Below, one piece after another: positions 12,707 through 23,911 of a stretch of 64,000 nt of DNA. Source of the stretch: Metellina segmentata. Its lineage: Eukaryota > Arthropoda > Arachnida > Araneae > Tetragnathidae. A program made the position numbers and the translations under genes. The notes beneath the pieces were generated by a model. The model was not told where the DNA came from and made no database searches. It saw only the letters and a program-made list of their open reading frames with translations. The DNA lies in assembly GCA_947359465.1 (NCBI GenBank), contig OX375879.1:122412377-122476376 (forward strand). The letters run 5' to 3'. Numbering within the stretch: the first letter of the stretch is position 1; each line of letters opens with the position of its first letter.

Positions 12707-13230
12707 GTCGATTTCAATTCCGTTGGAATTTTTACTCTATCTTTAAAGGTATATGAAATAAAAAAAAAGAACTAAGTGACTGCTGTTAAAGATTATTAGC
12801 TTTTATCGTCTTGTTGGAAAATCTTTCTTCAGCACAAAATCAAAACGGAAACGAAAACAATAAAACTTTTCAATACAATAATCATAACAATAATATAATT
12901 TCTCCGCGTTCCTCCGCGATAAAAAAATACTTGGCATGCTTCCAAAGGCTGACGGCAAGTTCACGTGGGTAGAAAAAGTCCAGATTCGGGTGTTTCTTCT
13001 TTCGCGGAAGAAAGACGTTAAAAAACCAATGGAGAACAAAACTATTAAATTCAGTTAAAAATTTTCTAGATTGAATTTTAAAATTCGGCTCTACCCAAAA
13101 ATTGCAAAAAATTTGGACTACCTGTGAGCCAAATCTTATTCCTGTAAGTGCCATAGAATCGTCAGGATTTTGTGGCAGCAAATAAACAAACACTTCCTTT
13201 TATAATAACAGAGATATATTCAAATTAAAA
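12707..13230 (+). mobile_element. MITE-like repeat, copy 1 of a neighbouring pair
   Basis: Shares a long colinear stretch with 13275-13800: CGATTTCAATTCCGTTG versus AGATTTCAAACCCGTTG at the start, then TACTCTATCTTTAA, the TGGAAAATCTTTC segment, and CTTTTATAATA near the end. The ends are more eroded than in copy 2. Non-coding. A related scrap (TTTACTATATCTTTAACGGTCTAAGAGAT) lies near 52196-52225. Confidence 0.65.
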
Positions 13231-13274
13231 ATTACTTGTTTAAAGAAGATTATATTTTTAGGTACCGATCTAAA

Positions 13275-13800
13275 GTAAAACTTTCCGCAGATTTCAAACC
13301 CGTTGAAATTTGTACTCTATCTTTAACGGTCTAGGAGATAGTAAAAAAAGAACTGAGTGACTCCAGCAGTTAAAAGATTTATCGTCTGGCTGGAAAATCT
13401 TTCCTCCGTGCAAAATAATAGCGGAAACGAACATAATTATTTTATGAGCTTTCTCTGCGATGAAAACAATTGGCATGGTTCCAAGTGTTTGTTATTTTCT
13501 CCGCGCGTTGAAGAGAACCTGCTAGAGAATAAAACTATTAAATTCATTTTAAAATGTTCTAGATTAACTTTTAAAATACGCCGTCACCCAAAAATTGCAA
13601 AGAATTGGGACTACCTGTATGCCAAATCTCATTGCTACCATAAAATCGTCAGGATTTTGCGGCCACGAAAAAACAAACAAATATTCCCTTTTATAATAGT
13701 AGAGATCACTGGCGTTCTTCAGTGCTTTTTTCTATCTCAGCAATCATTAAAGAAAGAATGAAATTTTTAACGGTTTTGAAATCTGCGGAAAAAATTTTAC
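13275..13800 (+). mobile_element. MITE, copy 2, with inverted terminal repeats
   Basis: Begins GTAAAACTTTCCGCAGATTT and ends with the near-complement AAATCTGCGGAAAAAATTTT-AC; the inverted repeat is about 33 bp. Length 526 bp, no coding capacity. No convincing target duplication found. Lies about 45 bp after copy 1 in the same orientation. Confidence 0.65.
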
Positions 13801-13931
13801 CAGTTATATAACCTTATACGTTTGATTTTCTTTTTATCAATATTTTATCCACTACATATTTATTTTTTTTGGTTTGCGAAGGAAACCAACACCACGGACA
13901 ACTCCGTTAGGGCTGTTATCCAATAGGCAAC

Positions 13932-14250
13932 GCCGACCAACCGGTATAGTGGTTAAGGTGTTAGCCTCTAGATTGGAAGGTTCCTGGTTCGAATCCGGGT
14001 CCGGATGTTTGTAAGCTTATAGTGTAGAGGCGGCTGGTGCACCTTAAATCTGTCGTGGCCGAAAATCCTCACGTTGGCTTGGTGTGGAGAGTGGGGTGCC
14101 AGCTCAAGAGTGTTGCTTCGTCATCTGACCGTGGTTCAAAATTACGAAGTTTTGTCCTCGGATCTTTCACTTAAGGGACTGATCCCGGACCGTCGTCAAT
14201 AGCCCGTTGTGTTGCTCTAGTACGACGTTAACTAAAAATTACCAATTACC
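13932..14250 (+). mobile_element. tRNA-derived SINE, full length
   Basis: The head looks like a tRNA with pol III promoter boxes: box A-like TATAGTGGTTAAGG at about 13945 and a perfect box B GGTTCGAATCC at 13986-13996. A body of about 230 bp follows (GTGGGGTGCCAGCTCA, CATCTGACCGTGGTTC, GGACCGTCGTCAATAGCCCG) and the 3' end is a short repeat AATTACCAATTACC. Many other copies in the window share the body and tail, which confirms it as a dispersed family. It is not a functional tRNA gene: the cloverleaf is not maintained. Confidence 0.9.
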
Positions 14251-14301
14251 CACTTAAAACGGAATGTATGGTCAGTGGTCACTAGTATGCCGCACTGTGA
14301 T

Positions 14302-14461
14302 TGGTAATTGGTAATTTTAGTTAACGTCGTACTAGAGCAACACAACGGGCTATTGACGACGGTCCGGGATCAGTCAATTAAGGGAAAGATTCGAGGACAA
14401 CACTTCGTAATTTTGAACCACGGTCAGATGACGAAGCAACACCTGAGTTGGCACCCCACTC
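14302..14461 (-). mobile_element. tRNA-derived SINE, 5'-truncated, with target duplication
   Basis: Minus-strand copy of the same SINE, starting with the GGTAATTGGTAATTTTAG tail and truncated in the body at GGCACCCCACT. Flanked by the 9-bp direct repeat CACTGTGAT (14293-14301 and 14462-14470), which marks a LINE-driven insertion. It faces the full-length copy just 51 bp to its left. Confidence 0.88.
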
Positions 14462-14470
14462 CACTGTGAT

Positions 14471-15139
14471 TTTGGCAAAGTGAATTTGAAATTGGTAGTA
14501 GAGCATTACTATTACAACTGGCACCGAGTAATGCTTACTGTGATGGCTTCTTTTAGGTGGAACTTATGTTCACGGTAAGAAGGCGATTGGTTGCCAAATA
14601 TGGTAACCTTCACCTTATAAGGTTTTTCTTACTTCACATTTGACGTTTTTGGCATTTAGCATTATAGCAACCCTATCCGCAAAATTTCTCTTTTTTTTTT
14701 TCTCCGCACTCCCACGCTCTGAATGGTCCAGTTTCGCATTTTTTGCGTTGTTTCATTGGTTAACGCTTGTTACCGGGTTTGTTTAAATGATATTATTCAG
14801 TTGGACGCTAGTTAAGACAATCCATCTGTGTTACGGTTATTGCGGTTTTTATGGCAACCCCAGCAAGCGAAAAGTTTGAATTTTTATTTTGAATATTCTA
14901 TTAAATTTGAACAAATTAGAAAGTTCCTTCAAAATCCGTTAAACTTTCGTTTGATTTCATTAGTTCATTTGAAATAATTATTTCCAAGGTCACTTTAGAA
15001 AAACGCAAAAAAAAAAGTGATAAGGCCGTTGCCACCGCTATAAACGTAGACTGAAGCTGTACCTGTTTTACCAGTGTGACATATATTTTACATTATTTAC
15101 TTATATAAATGGACATTTGGAAGTTTATGCTACAGCATA
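14471..15139. other. unannotated stretch
   Basis: No gene or known repeat recognised. AT-rich, with short poly-T and poly-A runs. Confidence 0.4.
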
Positions 15140-15810
15140 GGTTACGTAGGCGTGGTGTGGAAATTTGGAGAGAGGAGTGCCAGCTCAGGTGTGCACGTCA
15201 TCTGATCGTGGTTAAAAATTACTTGGTGTTGTCCTAGGATCTTTTCTCGTCATCTGACCGTGGTTCGAAGTTACGAGGTGTTGTCCTCGCATCTTTCCCT
15301 TAAAGGATTGATCCCGGACCGTCGTCAATAGCCCGTTGTGATGCTCTAGTATGACGTTCACTAAAAATTACCAATTACCTTCTATTAAATTTATATTTGT
15401 TATTTTGTAATCAACGTTAACTACAGCCACACTACGGTCTATTCTATTTGATTTATTTTGCTTTTTATTTCGCACTTAGAACAAAAACACAGATAATTTA
15501 GAACTGATGACTTGTATTTGGTATTAAATTTTTTTTATCTCTTCATCTCACCGTGGTTCGAAATTACGTGGTGTTGTTTTCGGTTCTTTATCTTTGGGGT
15601 TTGATCCCGAACCGGAGTAGAAACCTATTATCTTGTTCCAGTACGATGTTAATTAATTACCAATTATTACCTATCAATTTATGTGTCATCTGACCGTGGT
15701 TGATCATGTTGTCCTCAGATCTTTTCCCTTGGGGATTGATCCTAGACCTTTGTCAATAGCCCGTTGTCTTTCTCTGGTAGGACGTTAATTAAAATTACTT
15801 ACCTATCAAT
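15140..15810 (+). repeat. cluster of three degraded SINE fragments
   Basis: Three consecutive plus-strand pieces of the tRNA-derived SINE body: 15140-15379, 15541-15668 and 15688-15808. Each ends in a version of the AATTACC tail. The first has an internal duplication of the CATCTGACCGTGGTT / TTGTCCT segment. Divergence from the full copy differs between pieces, suggesting separate insertions or old tandem duplication. They sit immediately upstream of the EXD1 coding block. Confidence 0.8.
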
Positions 15811-15988
15811 TTGTAATATTTGCTTTGTATTATCTGGCAACAGAATTTATTGCCATGGTAAATCTAAATACAAGGAATGACAATGAATTGATCCGGGGTT
15901 TTCTAGTTTGGAACATGGATACATTTGTTATTGTCCGTTTGTGAAATTTTACCAAAGAAAAGGGTATTTTCTTCCCGGATTTGAATTT

Positions 15989-17725
15989 ATGATGGCTAAT
16001 GTACGTGAGATGTTGGACTTGATGAAATGTAAAATCAGGTTTACAACTTATGAAGGAGACTACGAAGGTAAAGTACGATTAGTATCTCCTATCAGCGAGA
16101 AAATGATGATCGAAAACATTTATTTTCTCCCAGATAGAATATATATGGGGACACTAACTTTCTTGTGTAATGAAATTTCAAATTACATCGTCCTCGATCG
16201 ACCTGGAACTGCTGATATGGAAGAAACTGACTTACCCTCTTTCCAATGCTTTTATGAATGTCGTAAAGACGAAGTTCCAACGCTTTTCGGCGACTACGAT
16301 GATTCTGATGTAAGAAGTGTTGACACAAACTTTGAACGAGAATATCCTGAAGAAGATTATGTACTGAAATTGCCTCCTGGCTTCGATAATATTCCTTTAG
16401 ATATTGTTACATTTGATTGCATGGGGAAAGAATTTTATCAAGCAATGAACCATATCAGGTCAGAAACTTCCATAGGTGTCTCCCTAGAAGGGCCAAAATT
16501 AGGACGTCATGGCATCATCAGTTGGTTGTGCTTATCTACTTCATGTTGTACTTTTTTATTCGATGTTCAAGAGCTTGGTAAGGTAGTGTTTAAGAAGGGC
16601 TTACGTGAAATCATGGAGGATCCCAACATTCAAAAGATAATACATGACTGTCGAGAAGTTTCAGATTGTCTGTTCCACATGTTTAACACTAGCCTTGTTA
16701 ATGTATTCGATACACAAGTTGCTGACAAACTCGTGACAATGCAAAAAAGTAAAGATTGCAAATTTAACAAGCATGTGGATTCCCTGAATTCCTGCCTGCG
16801 TAACTACTTGAAAGTGCCAGAGGATTTTTTGTATCGGCCCAAGCCATCCCAGTCGTACCATCACAGTGTCATTTCCTTTCAACTGCGGCCGCCAAAACGT
16901 GAATTGAAAGACCTGATGATGAAAAATGTCATCTATCTGAGACTTCTGAAAGACGAGATGGAACGTGCCATGCTGAATCCACTTCGAAGAGCAGTTGAGG
17001 TCTATTTGCAGGTCTTGCAATGTGCGTCAGATCGAGAACTCCTATTGGAACCTTCTGTGCCTGATCAACTTCCACCTGAATTGGTGTTGCAAGGGATTCA
17101 AATTGTGCGATTCAGAGACCATGTGGAAGTGCCACTCGCCATAGCTTCGGGTGCACCCTGTAGGAGAACTGAAAACCCTGTCGAAGGCTTTTTAAAGCAT
17201 TGCAAGAAATACGAAAGAAATAAAATCTTTGATAATTTGTGTGAATTAAATTTCTGTTCTGGTGCTTCCTGTACACATCTTGAGCTTGAATCAGAAATGA
17301 AAAAATCCATTGAAAAGAAAAGGACCCATATGTTAAATAAAACTAGTACTCAAATGCACCGTAGGAAAAAACTAGATTTCAAGCTAAATAGTACTTCTCA
17401 TGATGATGATAAGAGGAATTACTTAGCTATGGAATCTGACTGTTCTGTTCATACATCTAAAAATTCAAAATTAGATGAAACAAGAGTTATACAAAATCAG
17501 GTTTCCGATTATTCTCTTTGTGAATTGGACAAAATGTTTTCCAGGGAGTGCTCTAAGATTTCCTTTGACAAGGAAGAAAGAACTGTTGATCAAGTAAAGA
17601 AAAATTCAAGTGACGGTACTGCACCTGATGATCCATGGGCTGTTTTACGAACTGAATTTTCCAAATATTACGATGTGAATGAAGATGATAAGATGAAAAA
17701 GTCTCGATTTATTCCTGCTGGATAA
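15989..17725 (+). CDS. EXD1: EXD1-like piRNA-pathway protein (LSm-like + DEDD-fold exonuclease-like)
   Basis: 578 residues from the first in-frame ATG (15989; a second Met follows at once). The same frame is open back to TGA 15884-15886, and TTTTCTAG at 15899-15906 could be a splice acceptor for an upstream exon, so the exact start is uncertain. Residues about 1-75 form an LSm-like strand-rich segment (CKIRFTTYEGDYEGKVRLVS). Residues about 145-330 follow the 3'-5' exonuclease (RNase D/DEDDy) fold: IGVSLEGP, FDVQELG, IIHDCREVSDCLF, FDTQVAD, RPPKRELKDLM. The first acidic pair reads S-x-E rather than D-x-E, and the final Y-x3-D motif is not evident, so it is probably not an active nuclease. That agrees with the known inactive EXD1 that acts as an RNA adaptor with TDRD12 in piRNA biogenesis (mouse, silkworm). 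The C-terminus is Lys/Ser-rich and disordered-looking. There are no introns within the coding block. Family assignment is firm; ortholog versus retrocopy is open. Confidence 0.85.
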   Translation: MMANVREMLDLMKCKIRFTTYEGDYEGKVRLVSPISEKMMIENIYFLPDRIYMGTLTFLCNEISNYIVLDRPGTADMEETDLPSFQCFYECRKDEVPTLFGDYDDSDVRSVDTNFEREYPEEDYVLKLPPGFDNIPLDIVTFDCMGKEFYQAMNHIRSETSIGVSLEGPKLGRHGIISWLCLSTSCCTFLFDVQELGKVVFKKGLREIMEDPNIQKIIHDCREVSDCLFHMFNTSLVNVFDTQVADKLVTMQKSKDCKFNKHVDSLNSCLRNYLKVPEDFLYRPKPSQSYHHSVISFQLRPPKRELKDLMMKNVIYLRLLKDEMERAMLNPLRRAVEVYLQVLQCASDRELLLEPSVPDQLPPELVLQGIQIVRFRDHVEVPLAIASGAPCRRTENPVEGFLKHCKKYERNKIFDNLCELNFCSGASCTHLELESEMKKSIEKKRTHMLNKTSTQMHRRKKLDFKLNSTSHDDDKRNYLAMESDCSVHTSKNSKLDETRVIQNQVSDYSLCELDKMFSRECSKISFDKEERTVDQVKKNSSDGTAPDDPWAVLRTEFSKYYDVNEDDKMKKSRFIPAG

Positions 17726-20279
17726 GGAGAAACTGGTTTTACTCAAGAATAGAGTTCCATCTCCTATTGGCAATGGTTTTTTAATACAGTAACCCATCAG
17801 GCCTGTCCAAATAGCTACTTAGCAATGAAACTTTTTGTCGCATATTTGGAAATGGGCTGCCACTGTGTCTTGAGTTTTACCAAAGTCATAAATCTCGGAC
17901 CATATCCTTTGTCATAGTGTTATAACATCATTTGAAATTGGTTTTAAGTGGTATTCTACACCCTTAAATTTTGTTTTGACAGCTAAATTTTAGACCCAGT
18001 TGTCCTTTTTGACCTAGTCATCAAGTCCAGGTACCATTATGTTTATATGATGTAAACGAAAAATCATTATCAATTATGTAGTGAAATTACAAACAAAACA
18101 TTTTGTCAACTGAGAGAAAATGTTTAGGTGCCATTTACAACTTTCTGCTCCCAATCATGGTGGGTCAGTTTTCACTCCATTGAATGTGTCATCATAATGA
18201 GTATACATTAAAAAATCCAGAATCCTCCGGGCCTCAGCTATTACGGATTATTTGCATTTTTTGTCAAAAAAACCTTTATCTTAAAAGCCCTGCACAAATT
18301 TTGCGTTTACAATAGAAAAATAGCAGCTATGTAAATAGGAATAATTTTTTTTAAAGGAAAAAAACCTTTTTAATAAAATGCAACAATTTTTACTTGCAAA
18401 TCTACTCATTTTTCTCTGTGGTATTTACTCTGAACATCTCCGTTGTTTCATGAATTAAATCGAGGTTTAACTCCTTTTTCTTTTCAAAAAAATGTAAAAA
18501 AGCGACAGCAAAACGTCCGGATTTGAGACTTTGTACTATATTAGCATATGGATAATGCAAAACAAAACTAACAATAAACTTGTACAATTTCTAGTAAAAA
18601 AAAATTGATTAATGCATACTAGGCTAGGTCTCATAAATGACATATTTTTCTGAGTTGCTAATAAGTAATATTTTTTTTATCCTACGCCCAGCTTAAGGCC
18701 TTTTGGACATACGCTGTCTTGCCGTCCAATATAGCGAATAAAGTCCATGGGGAGAAGTATCGCTGGTGTCTATGTCTTCTAATAAGTAATATGGAACTCT
18801 ATGGATGAAAAGACAATTAAAGTTGATTAAGATTCTCAAATTATGTGCAAGTAAAGATTAATTCATAAGTATTTTTTTTTAATTCATGAAAAGTTCTTGG
18901 GGTATTTTATCTTCGAATATTATAATTTTTTTTTTCAATTGTAGCGTTCGGAACTGCTGCAACCCTGTTGAAAGAGTAGCATTGAATAGGTCCTAGCTTT
19001 AAATGTCCTCATGATGGTGGTGTGTGAAAGTTTGGTGACTGGGGTGCTATTTCAGGCTTTCTATCATCATCTGGCCATGGTTCTAAATTATCTTTCCCTT
19101 CGGAATTGATTCCTAGCCGTCGCTAAGAGCCCATTGTGTTGCTCTCCAATTCAACCCCTTAACACACAAGGAAATATATAGCTGGGTAACTTTTTGAAAG
19201 ATTACATAGGACTTAGAAAAGTAATTCCTGTGATATAGAATACCAAATACATAAACAATGTTTTTCCAACTCAAGTTGTTTACATAACTTTGAGTTTAAC
19301 CCATAACCAGTGGTGTGAATTGTTTAGGTGTTATTTCATCAACACCATATGAATTTTTTTTATAAAGTTTATTCAAACCTACAAATTTCATAATTTTTTA
19401 CAGTACATATTTATTATATCTGAATAAAATGTTTTGAATTTCTTTAATCATTTTAATGTAAACTAGTTTATTGGTTCAAGACTTGCTTTTGAGAAAATAT
19501 CATGTCACCAATAGGAAATAAAATAACAGGAATTGCATCTTGAAAACATTCCTACTTCTCAATAATATTTAGCTTGCAAAAAGAACTTTGAAAAATTGTA
19601 CAATAAAATAAGACATTACATAATTTTTTTTTTTTTAATTTTATGAACACTGGCAATTATTTCATAGGAATATTCTAAGCTCACAAAAATACATATGTAA
19701 CATACAAGAAAATGAAGCTTTTCTCTGCGTGAACAACATAGACCGAGTGTAATGGCATCTCCAAGAACAGGTCAATTCAGTAGAATTTTGAGCTTGAAAT
19801 AAAAAATTCATAATATCATTCAAATAGCTTTCTCCTTCAATCTATATTCTGTTTTCCCAACATACTCAATCATCGGATGAGTCTTTTACTTTCTAAATTT
19901 CTATTCCATAAGTACAGAATATTTGCGTTAGCTGTATAAAGAAGTATATAGGAGTTTCTCTTAAGCAATTTAGTATACATCGTACAAATGTATAAATTTG
20001 GGAGGAGGCAAACCTTCAGGATATCAATTTGAATAAATAATAACTTAATATAATTTCACATACAACATGAAATTCTCAAAAATCCTTTAAATTTATTGCT
20101 AAAAATAGGTAGTTATGCATTTTAAATAATGTCATTGGATATAATAATGACTTAAAACCTGTATGGATATTAAAAGGAATAGAAAGTCAGACATAGGTAA
20201 GAAAAAAAAAGGGACAGTTTGAATGTATTTTTAGAAATTGTGGGAATTACAATTTTAAATATTTCTATAGTGAAATATA
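17726..20279. other. EXD1 downstream region with one SINE scrap
   Basis: AT-rich non-coding DNA. A degraded plus-strand SINE piece lies at about 19013-19168 (GGTGTGTGAAAGTTTGG, CATCTGGCCATGGTT, CCCATTGTGTTGCTC). No other gene recognised. AATAAA-type sequences occur (for example near 18376), but none can be tied to EXD1 with confidence. Confidence 0.5.
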
Positions 20280-21046
20280 CACAGTCCAGTCACATTAATG
20301 TGACCACCACCTACTTTCGACGTCAACGTGAAATAACCAATCACAAAAGGCAGGTGGCAGCACATTGCAGTGGAGTGTATGTAAAGGATGGCCTAGGGCA
20401 TCGGAAAGCATTTCAATCGTTGGCGTAATGCAGAAGCGTAGTTATTTATCCGACGTCCAAAAGGGCATGATTATTGACTTTCGGGCCAAGGGTGGAAGCA
20501 TTTCGGAAACGGCTAATTTTGTGAACTGTTCAGGTTTGTTGAACAGCATTATGGTTTGGGGGGGAATGTTTTCCTGGCAATCACTGGGTACACTCATCAT
20601 TGTGGAAGGCACGATGGATCAGCACAAGTACGCATCTGTCCTTGCGGACCATGTCCACCCCTACATGCGAATTATTTTTTCCTCAGAATGATGGCATCTA
20701 CCAGCAGGACAATTCGAGGTGTCATACAGCTTGCAGTGTATGTACGTGGTTCGAAGAGCACCAGGATGAGTTTACCGTACTCCCCTGGTCAGCAAACTCA
20801 CCGGATTTAAACCCAATCGAGAATCTGTGGGACCACCTCGATCGGGTTGTTCGCGCCATGGATCCTCAACCGCGTAATCTAGCGCAGATGGCCACGGCAC
20901 TGGAGTCGGCATGGCTCAACATCCCAGTGAACACCTTCAGAAACCTAATTGACTCTCTTCCTGCACGTCTCGCAGCGGTCCGCTCTGCCAAAGGTGGTTA
21001 TTCTGGCTTTTGACAGGTAGTCACATTAATGTGACTGCGGACTGTG
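20280..21046 (+). mobile_element. Tc1/mariner element, internally deleted (767 bp)
   Basis: The inverted ends CACAGTCCAGTCACATTAAT and its complement (GTCACATTAATGTGACTGCGGACTGTG, one small difference) are flanked by TA on both sides (20278-20279, 21047-21048), the Tc1/mariner target. It keeps the transposase N-terminal piece (DVQKGMIIDFRAKGGSISET) and then jumps to the catalytic part (SIMVWGGMFSW, GIYQQDN, SPDLNPIENLWDHLDR). Compared with the 1201-bp copy at 59292-60492, about 430 bp are missing in the middle, including the first catalytic Asp. A frame change near 20690 also breaks it. Confidence 0.93.
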
Positions 21047-21191
21047 TACATTTCTTTGATTGGAAAAAGTAACTAGTTTACTTATTTAAAATATTCTCTA
21101 ATCCGTTCTTATATACAGGGGTTATCAAACTCTGGGAGTCGAAGTAATTACAATACTCGGATTCTACTGTAAAATACATTGATGTATAAAA

Positions 21192-22170
21192 GTGTTTAAA
21201 TGCGTTTATGAAGCCATATTGATTCCATATATTGAGGTCAGAGATTCAATATCTGATAACATTCCTTTAATCACATATTTAGCTGGTTATTGTTGTCATT
21301 CAGTTGTAAAAAGGATAAAATGTGAAAGTTGTGGCAATTTAGTTATTGAAAAACCACTAATTATTCATTCAGGCTTTCAGCATATCCATAATTGTGACAG
21401 AGGCGGGTTAAAGTATCCAGCTGTGAATGCTGTAAATATCATAATGCAGGGCTCGAAATACCCGGGTGCACTGTGCACATGAAAATAAAATTGTGCACCT
21501 AATTTTTTCCAGCTAAAATGCATCTAACGTTAAAAAAAAAGAGAAGGTGGGGGTGGAACGTGTTTTATGTTATTGTGCTGTCTGAACAAAATATTAGTAT
21601 CGACCTCTCTCGCTCTAAAGGAACGTAATTAAAATTCCTAATTACACACTGCGAAAACAAAATCGCATGTCCGCAACGCGTTTATACAGGAGGAAGGTTT
21701 ACTTGTGCCAATGCCACCAGAACTTTCCGATGATCGAAACATTTTCCAGATGGCTCTGTTGAAGTAACTGTCTCGACAGCAGTACACCGGAGAAGGGAGA
21801 ATTTCGACTTTTAAATACTTTTATTTACTATACCTAACGACGATATACTACGAACCATATAAACATACCCAACTAATAAAGTACTTTACATTACATTAAT
21901 ACTATAAAATTTCGTTTTTTTTTTTTTTAATGTGTACCTAAAATATAATTTGTGCACCTAATTTAAAAACTTAGGTGCACCTGCATTAAAAAATCTATTT
22001 CGAGGCCTGTCATAATGCATAATTTTATTGTTCTGCAAAAATTAATTGGGAGAGAATTTGAGAGTGAATTTTTTAAAGTATCAAACCAACGCTTGTTTGT
22101 TTTGCGTGCTACTCAGGAAGTACTGATATCCAAGGAAATAAGTATTACATCATGCGAGCGGCATTCATGA
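21192..22170 (+). pseudogene. C-terminal transposase remnant, P-element/THAP9-like, split by a hAT MITE
   Basis: The first part (21192-21446) encodes ITYLAGYCCHSVVKRIKC, a C-x2-C pair (CESC) and DRGGLKYPAVNAVNII. This Leu-x-Tyr-hAla-Gly / Cys-x2-Cys / RGGLxxP pattern resembles the C-terminal region of P-element/THAP9-type transposases. A 563-bp hAT MITE interrupts it at an 8-bp duplication, and the same frame resumes at 22018 (HNFIVLQKLIGREF...) to TGA 22168-22170. The N-terminal part is absent. The family call is tentative; the split-frame reading is direct from sequence. Confidence 0.55.
21447..22009. mobile_element. hAT-type MITE, 563 bp
   Basis: Ends CAGGGCTCGAAATA and TATTTCGAGGCCTG (one mismatch as inverted repeats), flanked by a perfect 8-bp duplication TCATAATG (21439-21446 and 22010-22017). 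Subterminal inverted motif GTGCACCTAA / TTAGGTGCAC. No coding frame. It interrupts a transposase remnant. Confidence 0.92.
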
Positions 22171-22527
22171 ACTAAAATTATGAAGTTGCTTTTGCGATCA
22201 GCTACAAATACACCCTTGAAAAACTATTGTAGGTCCAAAAATGACAAGATGATCAAATTACCAAATAAATGAAAACTCGAAACATTAACACTGGATAAAT
22301 GATAAAATTGTGTTCAATCCAGGGTTGTACATTTTCAATTTTTTCTCTTGTTTTCCCTTTAAGGATATAATTTACCCGATTCTCTTCCTGGTTTTTTAAT
22401 TGCCTAGTCAATTTCTTCACTAAGACCTTCAGGCACATTCATTTCTCTTATGTATGCATCTTCGGTTAGTTCGTCATTTCCTTATATAATGTACCATAAA
22501 AAGGTTTTAATAAAAGTTAGAATTTTG

Positions 22528-22970
22528 TTAGATGCCTTGTCTACTATAGCATTCATATTTAAACTTAGGCATCATTAAAAAAATGAAAGCATCTTAATGT
22601 TTCTTTCTTTTGTGTACATATTTATATACGTTTTTGTATTTTATTAACCAGTAATTTGCTGTTATACATATTGTTAGATTCCTTGTCTGCAATAGCAGTC
22701 ATATTAAATAAAGCAGTCATATTAATAAAGTCATACTTAGGCATCATTAAAAAAATGAAAGCATCTTAATTTTTATTTCTATTGTGTACATATATATTTA
22801 CGTTTTTGTATTTTATTAACCAGTAATTTGCTATTATATATATATTTTTAGATTCCTCGTCTACAATAACATTCATATTTAAACTTAGGCCTCAGTAAAA
22901 AAAAATTAAAGTATTTTAATTTTTCTTTCTTTTGTATTTTATTAACCAATAATTTGCTATTATATCTATT
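22528..22970 (+). repeat. three-unit tandem repeat, 120-178 bp period
   Basis: Three degenerate units. Each starts with TTAGAT(T/G)CC(T/C)(T/C)GTCTRC and contains TTCATATTTAAACTTAGGC, TTTTGTATTTTATTAACCA and an AATTTGCTRTTATA end. The second unit is longer because of a local duplication of GCAGTCATATTAA. Non-coding; origin unknown. Confidence 0.75.
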
Positions 22971-23362
22971 CAACAACTGTAATAGGCTTCAAGAATCTAA
23001 TATAGAATTGCCTCGAATGTAAAGCATAACAAATTTGTTGTATGCTTTGTATGTACATTTTGTGTATGTAAATTTGTGCTTTTTCTATGTACCCAAATAC
23101 TGAGTTTGTACCTTAATAAAAGTAATTTTCCATGGAAATGGATATTTCTTGGAGTATTTTTCTTAATTTTAATAACCTTTAACAAGTGCTGTTTTTGTTT
23201 AGAACCCTTCAATTGTATGCCCCGATACACACTGCTTTTTTTAGTAAACAATCTCATTTTCTAAGATTTTCTGAATTTGCGATCGGAAGACTTTCGCCCT
23301 TCTGCTGGTGACGTCATAAACTAGACAGAGGGCTTTATTATCTAGGAGGTAGTGGTCCAGCC

Positions 23363-23903
23363 TAGAGTGACAATATATAATAAGAGTGGCGACAAGGGAC
23401 CAAATTTGACCCAATGCGCATGCGCGGCAGCCATTTTTCTACCAGAATCGTCTCAAAGATGGTTGCTGGTCGAATTTATTTTTCATTTCAATAAGAACAA
23501 AAAGCATATAATTGTTATAATATGGATACATTCGGAATAAATGAATCATATAAACGTTCAATTACGTGCGTAATTTATGAGATGGATTGCACAACGCGCT
23601 AACTTAGATTGCGAGAAACACCATGTTGTTCAAAAAAAGCTATTTACTTAAAAAGTCTTCAAATGTATACTGACAAAACACTAAAATAATAATAAATAAA
23701 CATTCTAGAACACGAAATGAAACATGAATAAGCTATATTTTCTTTTTAATTTAATATACACTTGTTTTTCTCGAACAAAAAAAAAGTTCCCATGTTAAGT
23801 CTACGGGAGCTAGGAAAAGACCGCCTCGGGCGGTAGAAAAGGTATCTAAGCCAATCAGAAAGTGTTTCCCGTATGTCGCCACTCTTATTATATAGGCACT
23901 CTA
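23363..23903 (+). mobile_element. hAT-type MITE (copy 3), 541 bp
   Basis: Same family as 9836-10371. Intact right terminus TATAGGCACTCTA; the left terminus carries a few changes (TAGAGTGACAATATATAATA). A perfect 8-bp duplication GTCCAGCC flanks it (23355-23362 and 23904-23911), which shows insertion as a unit here. Confidence 0.92.
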
Positions 23904-23911
23904 GTCCAGCC

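Noticed and set aside
13932..14010. tRNA gene at the SINE head
   Set aside because: Boxes A and B are present, but the sequence continues into a repeated body and tail seen in many other copies; it is a SINE head.
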